From contig OZ023182.1 of assembly GCA_963995505.1 (NCBI GenBank), positions 11,710,707-11,774,706 of the forward strand: DNA of 64,000 nt, written 5' to 3'. Shown here piece after piece: positions 37,966 to 47,500 of the stretch. Positions within the stretch are counted from its first letter, which is position 1, and every line of letters starts with the position of its first letter. The notes under the pieces were generated by a model, which was not told where the DNA came from, searched no databases, and saw only the letters and a list, made by a program, of their open reading frames with translations. Both the position numbers and the translations under genes were made by a program. Source of the DNA: Hypericum androsaemum (taxonomy: Eukaryota > Streptophyta > Magnoliopsida > Malpighiales > Hypericaceae).

Positions 37966-39310
37966 ATAAGGCAAAATAAGGCAAAAAAAGGCAAGAAAAG
38001 TAAAGAAAATTAAAGAAAAGGCAAGATAAGGCAAGAAAAGACAAGATAAGGTAAGAAAAATAAAGATAAGGGAAAAAAGGCAAGGAAAAGGTAAGATAAT
38101 GAAACAAATGGCAAGATAAGGAAAGAAAAGGCAAGGTAAGGCAAGAAATAACAAGGAAAAGGACATATAAGGCACGAAAAAGGCAAGATAACGCAAGAAA
38201 AGGCAGGAAATGCAAGTAAAAGGTAAGATAAGGAAAGAAAAGGCAAGATAAGGCAAGAAAAGGAAAGTTAAGGCAAGACAAGGCCAAAAACGATAAGAAG
38301 AGGCAAGAAAAGGCAAAAAAATGACAAGGAAAAGGAAAAGGCAAGATAAAGAATGAAAAGCCAAGATCAGTCAAGAAAAGGCAAGATAAGAAAAGAAAAG
38401 GCAAGATAAGGTAAGTATAGGCAAGAAAAAGGAAGAAAAGGCAAGGAAAAAATAAGATATGGAAAGAAAAAGCAAGAAAAGGTAAGAAAAAGCTAGATAA
38501 TACAAGAAAAGGCAAGGAAAAGGTCAGATAAAGAAAGAAAAGGAATGGTAAGGCAAGAAAAGTCAAGGAAAAGGCAAGATAAAAAAAGAAAAGGCAAGAT
38601 AATGCAAGAAAGCTCAAGAAACGCAAGTAAAAGGCAAGATAAGGAAGAAAAAAGAAAGATAAGGCAAGAAAAGGCCAAAAAAGATAAGAAAAGGCCAAAA
38701 AAGTCAAGAAAAGGCCAAAAAGGACAAGAAAAGGCAAGAAAAGCAAGATAAAAGAAGAAAAGGTAAGATAAGGCAAGAAAATGTAAGATAAGGAAAGAAA
38801 ATACAAGCTAAGGAAGGAAAAGCCAAAAAAGGCAGGAAAGGGCAAGCAAAGGCAAGATAAGGTAAGATTAGTAAAGATAAGGAAAGATAAGGCAAGAAGT
38901 AGCAAGATAAGGAAAGAAAAGGCAAGAAAAAGCTAGTAAATGGCAAGATAAGGACAGAAAAGGCAAGAAACGAAAAAAAAGGTAGGAAAAGGCAGGAAAA
39001 GGCGAGGAAAAGGCAAGATAAGGCAAGAAAATGTAAGAAAATGGAAGAAAAGGTAAGGGAAAGATAAGAAAAGGCCAGAAAAGATAATAAAAGGCTTGAA
39101 ATTGCAAGTTATGGAAAGAAAATTCAAGGAAAAGAAAAGATAAGGCAAGAAAAGGAAAGATAAGACAAGAAAAGGCAAGAATATGGGAAGGAAAAGGCAA
39201 GATATGGAAAAAAAGGCAAGATAAGGCATGATAAGGTAAGAAAAGGAAAAATAAAGCTAGAAAAGGCAAGAAACGCAAGGAAAAGACAAGAAAAGGCAAG
39301 AAAAGAAAAT
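37958..39310 (-). repeat. Block B: decamer array, purine-rich strand on top
   Basis: This is the same satellite in inverted orientation (GGCAAGAAAA and GGCAAGATAA units). It starts at the palindromic junction and ends at the LTR boundary of element 1. Units such as AAAGGCCAAAAAAG (38670-38730) are locally common. The open frames here are satellite artefacts. No gene was found. Confidence 0.96.
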
Positions 39311-39939
39311 TGATGCGAATCTCGTTACGGATCCACGCGAAAGTCGGATCTATCTACGTTCAGATTGATGGAAATCTCGACCCATTGTTTGCACCTTTGC
39401 AAGAACCTCGGTATGAACAACCTCGACCCACTGCTGTAGGGAAACAAGAACCATGATTTAATGAAGACGCCACAAATGGTGATGTAGATCCGCTTGATAA
39501 GTCGAAGATGAACGAACGGAATCCCTCCGCTGTGTTCGAACAGTTCCGAAGAACCAAGAGAGCAAAGCTCACGTTTTTTGTACTCAAATTATTCTCCCCA
39601 TTCTCATTGATAAAGCCTTTATATATAGGCAGATTGTTACAAAAAGAATCCTAGTTAAATAAAATTTCTAACTAGATAAATATGACTTAAAAAGGGAAAC
39701 TAAAAAGGAAAATAACTCTAATCCTACTAGGAATACTGAAAAACGTGATTATCTCATAATTGAGTTCCTAAACAGACTAGAACTCCTAATAAAACGAAAT
39801 TATCTTTTTTGTAACTTCCTAAACAGAATAGAACTCCTGTAAAATGAAATTAACAAATAATTAACTTCCTAAATAGACTTTGAAAGTCAAAAACGAATTA
39901 TTAAATAATTATGGCTTCTTGCAGATCTGATTCATATCA
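39311..39939 (-). repeat. 3' LTR of minus-strand element 1
   Basis: On the minus strand the LTR runs from TGATATGAATC (39939 down) to GATTCGCATCA (ending 39311). It therefore has TG...CA ends and an imperfect terminal inverted repeat, TGATNNGAATC. It is 629 bp long and lies directly downstream of a polypurine tract. Its last 178 bp recur at 41103-41280 with 10 mismatches and no gaps (about 94% identity), which identifies the pair as LTRs. The 75-codon open frame inside it is not a gene. Confidence 0.9.
39618..39627 (-). promoter_or_regulatory. Putative TATA box in LTR of element 1
   Basis: The minus strand reads TATATATAAA within CCTATATATAAAGGC, about 310 bp into the LTR. This is the usual position for an LTR promoter TATA box at the U3/R boundary. 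Transcription would start some 25-35 bp further along the minus strand, near 39585-39595. The call is by motif and position only. Confidence 0.55.
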
Positions 39940-39952
39940 TTCCCCTCCTCTT
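39940..39952 (-). other. Polypurine tract of element 1
   Basis: The minus strand reads AAGAGGAGGGGAA immediately before the LTR start TGAT. This is the primer for plus-strand DNA synthesis. The same 13 bases precede the LTR of element 2 (43790-43802), and the preceding GAGGACAAATCC phrase is also shared. Confidence 0.85.
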
Positions 39953-40162
39953 GAAATGGATTTGTCCTCAAATCCTTGCATCCGTCATACTTTTTTCGAT
40001 TCACGGTCATGCTTGAACAAGTCTTGGAACGTCTTGGTTGAACTTGATATCTTCCATCCAACAGAATAGATACTTTGAACATAAGCAATCTGGAGTCTTC
40101 TCCAAATCAAAAACCAAAATCTTACTTATTTGCACAAGCCTTTCTTTGAACTTCAAACTATT
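39953..40162 (-). other. 3' non-coding part of element 1
   Basis: About 210 bp lie between the end of the gag-like frame and the polypurine tract. The stretch is not satellite. The end nearest the polypurine tract resembles the terminal pol region of element 2 at the DNA level (GAGGACAAATCC, one mismatch in the following ~20 bases), but no continuous reading frame is present. I see no other function. Confidence 0.6.
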
Positions 40163-40845
40163 CTAGAAGTTGATCAATGATGAACCTTCAACATAATTAA
40201 ACTTGTCCACACCTAAGAAGTCAATATGTTCAACATGTAAATCAGGAGACATGTAAGATATGGGTTGGACATCTTCCTTGTCAACTAAAATAACAAGTTC
40301 TTCTTGTTCACCATCAATAGCAGTTAAGCACTTCTTCATATGAACAACATCCACCAATTCTGATTCATTGAACAAATCTCTCAAGTAAAGAAGTGACATG
40401 GCATGGTCATCAAAATATTCTCCATCGAACAAGTCAATAGAATATTCACCAAATTCCTCCCATGTCAAAACCTCTTCTTCAACAATCACTTCAGGTGTAA
40501 CCTCCAAATCGTCAGAACTACATACCTTCCCCTCAATGTCGTGCTTAGTGTTAATGGTGTGTTCTCCCTCTTTCCATTGACTTCTCCAACAAAATTAGCT
40601 CCTGAATTCTTCTCATCTTTGACCCTCATCCTCCTTTGTTGAATTTGTCTTCCGCTACAGACATTAGGAACATCATGTATCCTCTCTTGTTTGCACACTA
40701 TCCGGTCCACCTTTTTGCTGAGCTTCTTGACCTCCGTTCTCATTATATGCCTCATCCCACTAAGAAGGGCGTCCATAAATGTGTGTGGATCACCAACCAA
40801 TGGTGCAACACCTTCAAAGGATCTTCTTGAGTAGTTATAAGACAT
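40163..40845 (-). pseudogene. Degenerate gag-like region of element 1
   Basis: The frame opens with ATG at 40845 (MSYNYSRRSFEGVAPLVGDP...), about 245 bp downstream of the primer-binding site, where gag is expected. The start has the character of plant Ty3/gypsy gag leaders, with a short polar head and then an amphipathic segment MRTEVKKLSKKVDRI. This frame stops at 40486. The adjoining frame 40507-40163 (an acidic region rich in E and D, with LTWEEFGEYSIDLFDGEYFD) reads naturally upstream of its first ATG across the overlap, so a frameshift near 40560-40600 is likely. No CCHC zinc knuckle, protease, reverse transcriptase or integrase motif is present. The protein assignment rests mainly on position and is tentative. 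The element would depend on a helper for enzymes. Confidence 0.5.
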
Positions 40846-41088
40846 TCTTGCAGATTCTCTTTTTTTCTACTTTCAACTTTTCTTTTTCTTTTTTTTTGAT
40901 TTTTTTTTCTGCCTTCTTTCTTCTTCTTTTCTTGGCTGCCTTCTTCTCTATCTTTCTTTTTTTTCGGAATTGTTTCCTCTTTTTTATTTTTTTTCTTTCT
41001 CCAACTCAGAATAAAATAAGAACAATAATTGAAAACTAATGAAAACAAAAACGAAATTTAAAGATAGATGATCTGAAGTAGAGCCTAA
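40846..41088 (-). other. Leader between primer-binding site and gag of element 1
   Basis: The untranslated leader is very rich in A and G on the minus strand (long AGAAAAAAAGAA-like runs). A 98-codon open frame here (41048-40752) encodes almost only K, E and R and overlaps the gag start in another frame. I treat it as low-complexity leader, not a gene. Confidence 0.6.
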
Positions 41089-41100
41089 GCTCTGATACCA
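41089..41100 (-). other. Primer-binding site for initiator tRNA-Met
   Basis: The minus strand reads TGGTATCAGAGC, the sequence used by many plant LTR retrotransposons to pair with the 3' end of initiator tRNA-Met. It lies two bases (GT) downstream of the 5' LTR end at 41103. This fixes the minus orientation of element 1 and is the strongest single pointer to a plant genome. Confidence 0.92.
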
Positions 41101-41102
41101 AC

Positions 41103-41280
41103 TGATGTGAATCTTGTTACGGATCCACGCGAAAGCCAGATCTATCTACGTTCAGATTGATGGAAATCTCGACCCGTTGTTTGCACCTTTGCAAGAACCT
41201 CGGTATGAACAACCTCGACCCACTGCTGTAGGGAAACAAGAACCTTGATTTGATGAAGATGCCACAAACGGTGATGTGGA
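41103..41280 (-). repeat. Truncated 5' LTR of element 1 (last 178 bp)
   Basis: This fragment matches 39311-39488 without gaps, with 10 differences, mostly transitions. It ends abruptly at 41280, where the other LTR copy continues TCCGCTTGATAAG and this one passes directly into pol of element 2. About 451 bp of LTR, including the TATA region, are missing, so element 1 has no promoter in its 5' LTR. Confidence 0.9.
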
Positions 41281-44028
41281 GCTACCATACCTAACCGCCC
41301 CACATATAGAAGTAATCCGGAGGAAACAAAGGAACTTGAGAGGTAAGTCAATGAGCTTTTGGAAAAAGGGTACATGAGAGAAAGCATGAGCCCATGTGCT
41401 ATTCCAGTCCTACTTGTGCCTAAGAAGGATGGATCATGGAGGATGTGTGTTGATTGCCGAGCTGTCAACAACATCACGGTAAAATATCATCACCCTATTC
41501 CTCGCTTAGATGACATGTTAGATGAGTTGCATGGATCTTGCATGTTTTCTAAGATTGACTTAAAAAGTGGTTATCATCAGATTAGGATGAAAGAAGGAGA
41601 TGAGTGGAAGACTGCTTTTAAAACAAAATATGGGTTGTATGAGTGGATGGTCATGCCGTTCGGGTTATCTAATGCACCTAGTACATTCATGCGCCTTATG
41701 AATCATGTCTTACGTCCATTCATTGGCAAATTTGTCGTTGTGTACTTTGATGATATACTCATTTATAGTACGAGTTTAGAGGATCATGTAGAGCATTTGA
41801 AATCTGTCCTAGATGCACTTAGAGAGGATCAATTGTTTGCCAACTTGAAGAAGTGCACCTTTTGCACAGATAAACTTGTATTCTTGGGTTTTGTTGTTAG
41901 TGCTCACGGGATACAGGTTGATGAGGAGAAGATCCGAGCCATCCGGGACTGGCCAAGTCCTACAAGTGTTGCTAATGTTCGAAGTTTTCATGGCTTAGCT
42001 AGCTTTTACAGGAGGTTCGTGAAAGACTTTAGTAGCCTAGCCGTGCCCCTCACTGAAGTCATCAAGAAGAACGTTGGATTTAGTTGGGGAGAAGCTCAAG
42101 AGCACTCATTCCAACTCATCAAAGAGAAGTTGACTAATGCTCCTTTGTTGGCTTTGCCTAACTTTGCTAAAACCTTTGAAGTTGAATGTGATGCCTCAGG
42201 TATAGGGATTGGAGCTGTCCTCATGCAAGAAGGGAGACCAATTGCCTACTTTAGTGAGAAACTAAGTGGGGCAACCTTGAACTATCCAACTTATGACAAA
42301 GAGTTGTATGCGCTAGTTTGAACATTGGAAACATGGCAGCATTACTTGTGGCCCAAGGAATTTGTGATCCACACTGATCATGAATCACTCAAGCACTTAA
42401 AGGGGCAACACAAGTTGAATAGGAGGCATGCACGATGGGTGGAGTTCATTGAGACATTTCCTTATGTCATTCGCTACAAGCAAGGTAAGGAAAATGTAGT
42501 AGCTGATGCCCTATCGCGAAGGTATGCTTTGATCTCAACTCTTGATGCGAAGTTAATTGGTTTTGAACACCTTAAAGAGTTGTATACTGATGATACTGAT
42601 TTTGGTGATCTGTTTCGAGCTACGGAGAAGAGTGCAAGTGGTAAATTTTTTCGGAATGAAGGTTACCTATTTTGTGAGAACAAACTTTGTGTGCCTAATT
42701 GTTCTATGCGAGAGTTGCTAATTCAGGAGGCACATGGAGGCGGATTGATGGGGCACTTTGGAATCGCAAAGACTTTGGCAATGCTACAAGATCACTTCTA
42801 TTGGCCACACATGAAGCGCAACGTTGAAAGAGTTTGTGGGAGTTGCATCACATGCAAGCAAGAAAAGTCAAAGGTGAAACCCCATGGTTTGTATACCCCA
42901 CTACCTATACCTAGTGAGCCTTGGATTGATATCTCTATGGATTTTGTGTTAGGACTGCCTAGGACTAAACGTGGAAGGGATTCAATCTTTGTGGTAGTGG
43001 ATAGGTTCTCTAAGATGGCACATTTTATTCCATGTCATAAGACTGATGATGCTTCAAACATTACTGATTTGTTCTTTAGAGAAGTTGTTAGGTTGCATGG
43101 TATGCCTAGAACTATTATTTCTGATAGAGATGCTAAGTTCTTGAGTTACTTTTGGAAGACCTTGTGGAGTAAGTTAGGTACCAAGTTGTTATTTTCTACT
43201 ACTTGTCATCCACAAACTGATGGTCAAACTGAAGTTGTAAATAGGACTTTGTCTACTTTATTGAGAGCACTTATCAAGCATAACATTAAGATTTGGGAAG
43301 AATGTCTACCACATGTTGAATTTGTTTATAACCGTTCAGTTCATTCTGCTACTCAATTCTCACCATTTGAGCTTGTTTATGAATTTAATCCTTTGACTCC
43401 ATTGGATTTATCACCTTTGCCTTTGAGTGAGCATGTTAACTTAGATGGCAAGAAGAAGGCTGATTTTGTCAAGCAACTGCATAAGAGGGCGCGAATGAAC
43501 ATAGAGAAACAAACGGAGCACTACGCGAGACAAGCAAACAAAGGACGGCATAAGGTTGTCTTTGAGCCTGGAGATTGGGTCTGGTTGCACAAGAGAAAGG
43601 AACGCTTTCCCACGCAACGGCGTTCAAAGTTGCTACCACGGGGAGATGGTCCATTTCAAGTGCTTGAACACATCAATGACAATGCCTACAAGCTTGACCT
43701 GCCAGGTGAGTATAATGTTAGTGCTTCTTTCAATGTTACTGATTTGAGTCCGTTTGATGTAGGTGAAGATTTGAGGACAAATCCTTTTCAAGAGGAGGGG
43801 AATGATGTGAGCACACCTACGAACACACCTACATTCAAGCCACAAGACTCACGGCAAGTGCACATACCAATTAAACCGGTGACACGAGCAAGAGCCAAAA
43901 AGTTTCAGGCAAAATTTAATGGATTAATGCAAGAAGTCTGGGCTCAAGATGGTGCGTACAAGTGCAAGGACGTGCATGAGGCCCACGCTAAGCCCATGCA
44001 CGTGATAGAGGCTATTTTGGAAGCTTGA
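41281..44028 (+). pseudogene. pol: 5'-truncated pol of a Ty3/gypsy chromovirus (RT, RNase H, integrase)
   Basis: This is the enzymatic polyprotein of an LTR retrotransposon. It copies element RNA into DNA and inserts it into the chromosome. Reverse transcriptase comes first: [43 protein letters not shown] and the catalytic YFDD at 41743-41754. RNase H follows, with the first Asp in ECDAS at 42190, then [15 protein letters not shown] and VADALSRR. Integrase has an H-H-C-C zinc finger ([12 protein letters not shown]...CITC), then Asp at 42940, Asp at 43123 (SDRD) and Glu at 43318, and a GPF-type C-terminal domain ([12 protein letters not shown]). The frame closes with [14 protein letters not shown] residues encoded inside the 3' LTR. 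Two in-frame stops break it: TAA at 41344-41346 and TGA at 42319-42321. Gag and protease are absent because homology starts at the fusion point. The CRM or Reina lineages of chromoviruses are the likely home; no classical chromodomain was recognised. Confidence 0.95.
43790..43802 (+). other. Polypurine tract of element 2
   Basis: AAGAGGAGGGGAA lies directly before the LTR start TGATG and inside the pol frame (coding ...FQEEGN). It is identical to the tract of element 1. It primes plus-strand synthesis. Confidence 0.85.
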
Positions 44029-44593
44029 TATGCACGCAAACTTCTGGATGCATGCGTACATGGAGAATTAGAAAGAATCAACCTATTTAGGCCGTGCATC
44101 TACTTGTTAGGACGTGCAACTATTAGTTATTCTATTAGATATTATTTGCTTAGATTATTTCCTATTTTAGTTGAATAATTCAGCCAGAATATCCTTAGAT
44201 TAGGAAAGAGAGTTTTGGCCAGCCTTTGAGCTCCTTTTAAGGAGTTAGCTTGTTTAGGAATACCTTGGTACTTTGGAGCCTATATAAGGAGGTCTCCTAG
44301 CAATAAAACGGACACAACTTTTGAGATTAATAATTTTGTGAGTTAGATACTCCTTGCGTGTTCTTGCTAATTGCTGGATTGCTTAGCTTGAGCGAGACTT
44401 TTCACTTATCAAACGATTCATCCATCATCGTTTGTGGCGTGGTTCGACTTGGACCAAAGGTTCTCCAATTTCCATTGCTTGGGTTGCGGATCTTCTAGAC
44501 CAAGGTTCTTGCAAGGCTCGAGTTCGGGGGTTGCGGTCTCTTCCATCCAAAGTAGCACGGTCCGTTGTGAATCTCCTGCCGAGGTTCATATCA
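43803..44593 (+). repeat. 3' LTR of plus-strand element 2
   Basis: The 5' edge is set by the polypurine tract followed by TGATGTGA. The 3' edge is CATATCA, where the satellite resumes with AAAAAGGCAAG. TGAT...ATCA ends are present. The length is 791 bp. There is no second copy in the window to confirm the borders. The first 226 bp also encode the C-terminus of pol. A short block, AGGTTCTTGCAA at 44503-44514, is shared with the LTR of element 1 (complement of 39397-39408), as is a GTTTGTGGCG-like phrase, so the two LTRs are distantly related. Confidence 0.8.
44281..44288 (+). promoter_or_regulatory. Putative TATA box in LTR of element 2
   Basis: TATATAAG within GCCTATATAAGGAGG lies about 480 bp into the LTR. 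An AATAAA hexamer at 44302-44307 could serve as the polyadenylation signal of the R region. Transcription from this copy would read outward into the purine-rich satellite strand. Motif and position evidence only. Confidence 0.6.
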
Positions 44594-47500
44594 AAAAGGC
44601 AAGATAAGGCATGAAAAGGCAAGGAATAGGCAAGATAAGGCAAGGAAAAGGAAAGATCAGGAAATAAAAGGCAAGATCATGGAAGAAAAGGCAAGATAAG
44701 GTAATAAGAGATAATAAAAGCCAAGAAAAGGCAAGGAGAAGGAGAGATAAGGAAAGAAAAGAAAATAAAAGGCAAGATAAGGCAAGAAAAGGAAAGAAAA
44801 GGGATGAAAAGGACAGATAATGGAAGAAAAGGCAAGACTTGGCAAGAAATGGCAAAAAAAGGTAAGAAAAGGAAAGAAAATGCAAAAAAAGGCAAGAAAA
44901 GACAATAAAAGGAAAAAAAAGGCAAGAAAATGCAAGATAAGGCAAGAAAATATAAGATAAGGAAACCAAAGGCAAGATATGGCAAGATAAGGCAATAAAA
45001 GGTAATAAAAGGAAAGGTAAGGAAAAGGAAAGGTAAGGAAATAAAAGGCAATAAAAGGCATGATAGGGAAAGATAAGGCAAGAAAAAGTATGAAAAGGAA
45101 AGATAAGGGAAGAAAAGGCAAGAAAATGCAGGATAAGACAAGAAAATGTAAGAAAATTTGAGAAAATGCAAGAAAAGGCAAGATAAGGCAAGGAAAAGGA
45201 AAGATTAGGAAACAAACAGCAAGAAAAGGCAAAATCATGCAAGAAAAGGCAAGAAAAATGAAAGATTAGGAAACAAAAGGCAAGAAAAGGCAAAATCATG
45301 CAAGAAACAGCAAGATAAGGCAATAAAAGATAATAAAAGGCAACATAAGGAAAGAAAAGGCAAGGTAAAGGAGATATAAGGAAAGAAAAGGCAATAAAAG
45401 GCAAGATAGGGCAAGAAAAGGAAAGAAAAAGGATGAAATGGCAAGATAATGCAAGAAAAGGCAAGATAAGGCAAGAAATGGCAAGAAAAGGAAAGAAAAT
45501 GCAAAAAAAAGGCAAGAAAATAAAATAAAAGGAAAAAAAGGCAAGAAAAGATAATAAAAGACAAGATAAGGCAAGTAAAGGCAAGATAAGGCAAGAAAAG
45601 GCAAGAAAAAGGCAAGATAAGGTAACAAAAAGCTAGATAATGCAAGAAAAATCTAAAAAATGCAAGATAAGGCAAGAAAAGATAGAAAAAGGAAAGAAAA
45701 GGCAAGAAAAAAAAAGGAAACGGAAAGATAAGGAACGAAAAGGCAAGAAAAGTCAAGAAAAGGCAAGATAGGGCACGATAAGGAAAGAAAAGGAAAGGAA
45801 AAGGCAAGATAAGGTAAGAAAAAGCAAGTAAAAGGCAAGATAAGGAAAGAAAAGGCATGATAAGGCAAGAAAAGGCAAGAAAAAGGAAAGATAAGGAAAG
45901 AAAAGGCAAGACAATGCAAGAAATGGCAAGAAACACAAGGAAAAGACAAGATAAGGAAAGAAAAGGCAAGATAATGGAAGAAAAGGTAAGAAAAGGCAAG
46001 AAAAATGCAGGAAAAGCCAAGAAAAGGCAAGGAAAAGGCATGATAAGAAAAGAAAAGGAAAGATAAGGAAATAAAAGGAAAGATAAGGCAAGATAAGGAA
46101 CAAAAATGCAAGATAAGGCAAGAAAAGGCAAGACAAGATAGGTCAAGAAAAGGCAAGACAAGATAAGGCAAGAAAATGCAAGATAAGGTAAGATAAGGAA
46201 AGAAAAGGCAAAATAAGGCAAGAAAACACAAGAATCACAGGGAAACGATAACATAAGGAAAGAAAAGGTAAGATAAGGCAAGATACGACACGACAAGGCA
46301 AAAAAAGGCTAGAAAAGGCAAGGATAGGCAAGATAAAGAAAGAAAAGGCCATATAAGGCAAGAAAAGGCAAGATAAGGCAAGAAAAGGCAAGGAATAGGC
46401 AAGATAAGGCAAGGAATAGTCAAGATAAGGAAACAAAAGGCAAGAAAAGGCAAGATCATAGAAGAAAAGGCAAGATAAGGTAATAAAAGATAATAAAAGG
46501 CAAGAAAAGGCAAGTAGAATTAGAGATAAGGAAAGAAAAGAAAATAAAAGGCAAGATAAGGAAACAAAAGGCAAGAAAAGGCAAGATCGTGGAAGAAAAG
46601 GCAAGATAAGGTAATAAAAGATAATAAAAGGCAAGAAAAGGCAAGGAGAATGAGAGATAAGGAAAGAAAATAAAATAAAAGGCAAGATAAGGCAAGAAAA
46701 GGAAAGAAAAGGCAAGATAAGGCAAGAAAAGGAAAGAAAAGGCAAGATAATGGAAGAAAAGGCAGGACTTGGCAAGAAGTGGCAAGAAAAGGTAAGAAAA
46801 GGAAAGAAAATGCAAAAAAAGGCAAGAAAAGACAATAAAAGGAAAAAAAAAAGGCAAGAAAAGGCAAGATAAGGCAAGAAAAGATAAGATAAGGCAAGAA
46901 AAGGCAAGATAAGGCAAGAAAAGGAAAGATAAGGCAATAAAAGGAAAGGTAAGGAAACGGAAAGGTAAGGAAATAAAAGGCATGATTGGGAAAGATAAGG
47001 CAAGAAAAGGTATGAAAAGGAAAGATAAGGGAAGAAAAGGTAAGAAAATGCAGGATAAAACAAGAAAAGGTAAGAAAATTTGAGGAAATGCAAGAAAAGG
47101 AAAGATAAGGCAAGGAAAAGGAAAGATTAGGAAACAAACGGCAAGAAAAGGCAAAAATCATGCAAGAAAAGGCAAGAAAAATGAAAGATTAGGAAACAAA
47201 AGGCAAGAAAAGGCAAAATCATGCAAGAAAAGGCAAGATAAGGCAATAAAAGATAATAAAAGGCAACAAAAGGCTTGAAAAGGCAAGGTAAAGGAGATAT
47301 AAGGAAAGAGAAGGCAATAAAAGGCAAGATAGGGCAAGAAAAGGAAAGAGAAACGATGAAATGGCAAGATAATGGAAGAAAAGGCAAGATAAGGTAAGAA
47401 ATGGCAAGAAAAGGAAAAAAAATGCAAAAAAAGGTAAGAAAAGAAAATAAAAGGAAAAAAAGGCAAGAAAAGACAATAAAAGATAAGATAAGGCAAGTAA

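Larger units (their letters stand above)
39311..44593. mobile_element. Composite island of two fused LTR retroelements
   Basis: This is the only substantial non-satellite sequence in the window. Left to right it contains the 3' LTR, polypurine tract, gag-like remnant, primer-binding site and 5' LTR fragment of a minus-strand element, then pol, polypurine tract and 3' LTR of a plus-strand chromovirus. Both outer borders are LTR 3' ends (TGATGCGAATC at 39311, CATATCA at 44593). The flanking five bases differ (AAAAT on the left, AAAAA on the right), so no convincing target-site duplication frames the island. That is expected if two separate insertions were fused by deletion. The array continues in the same orientation on both sides. 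Confidence 0.9.

Noticed and set aside
37700..38220. Inversion as a sequencing or assembly foldback
   Set aside because: Reading outward from the junction the two sides differ at about 5 of 38 positions and continue to differ, so the right side is not a copy of the left. Native long reads should still confirm it.
39360..39587. 75-codon minus-strand frame
   Set aside because: It lies wholly inside the LTR (R/U5 region) and is interrupted by LTR structure in the second copy; no protein similarity is apparent.
40752..41048. 98-codon minus-strand frame rich in Lys, Glu and Arg
   Set aside because: It lies in the A/G-rich leader of element 1, overlaps the better gag start in another frame and has no recognisable fold.
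41281..44028. Functional host gene or intact autonomous retrotransposon
   Set aside because: Gag, protease and 5' LTR are missing and two in-frame stops are present. All domains are standard Ty3/gypsy pol.
39306..44598. Target-site duplication around the whole island
   Set aside because: The flanks are AAAAT and AAAAA. An A-rich satellite gives such partial matches by chance, and the two ends belong to different elements.
44425..44643. 72-codon minus-strand frame across the LTR/satellite border
   Set aside because: It joins LTR sequence to satellite by chance.
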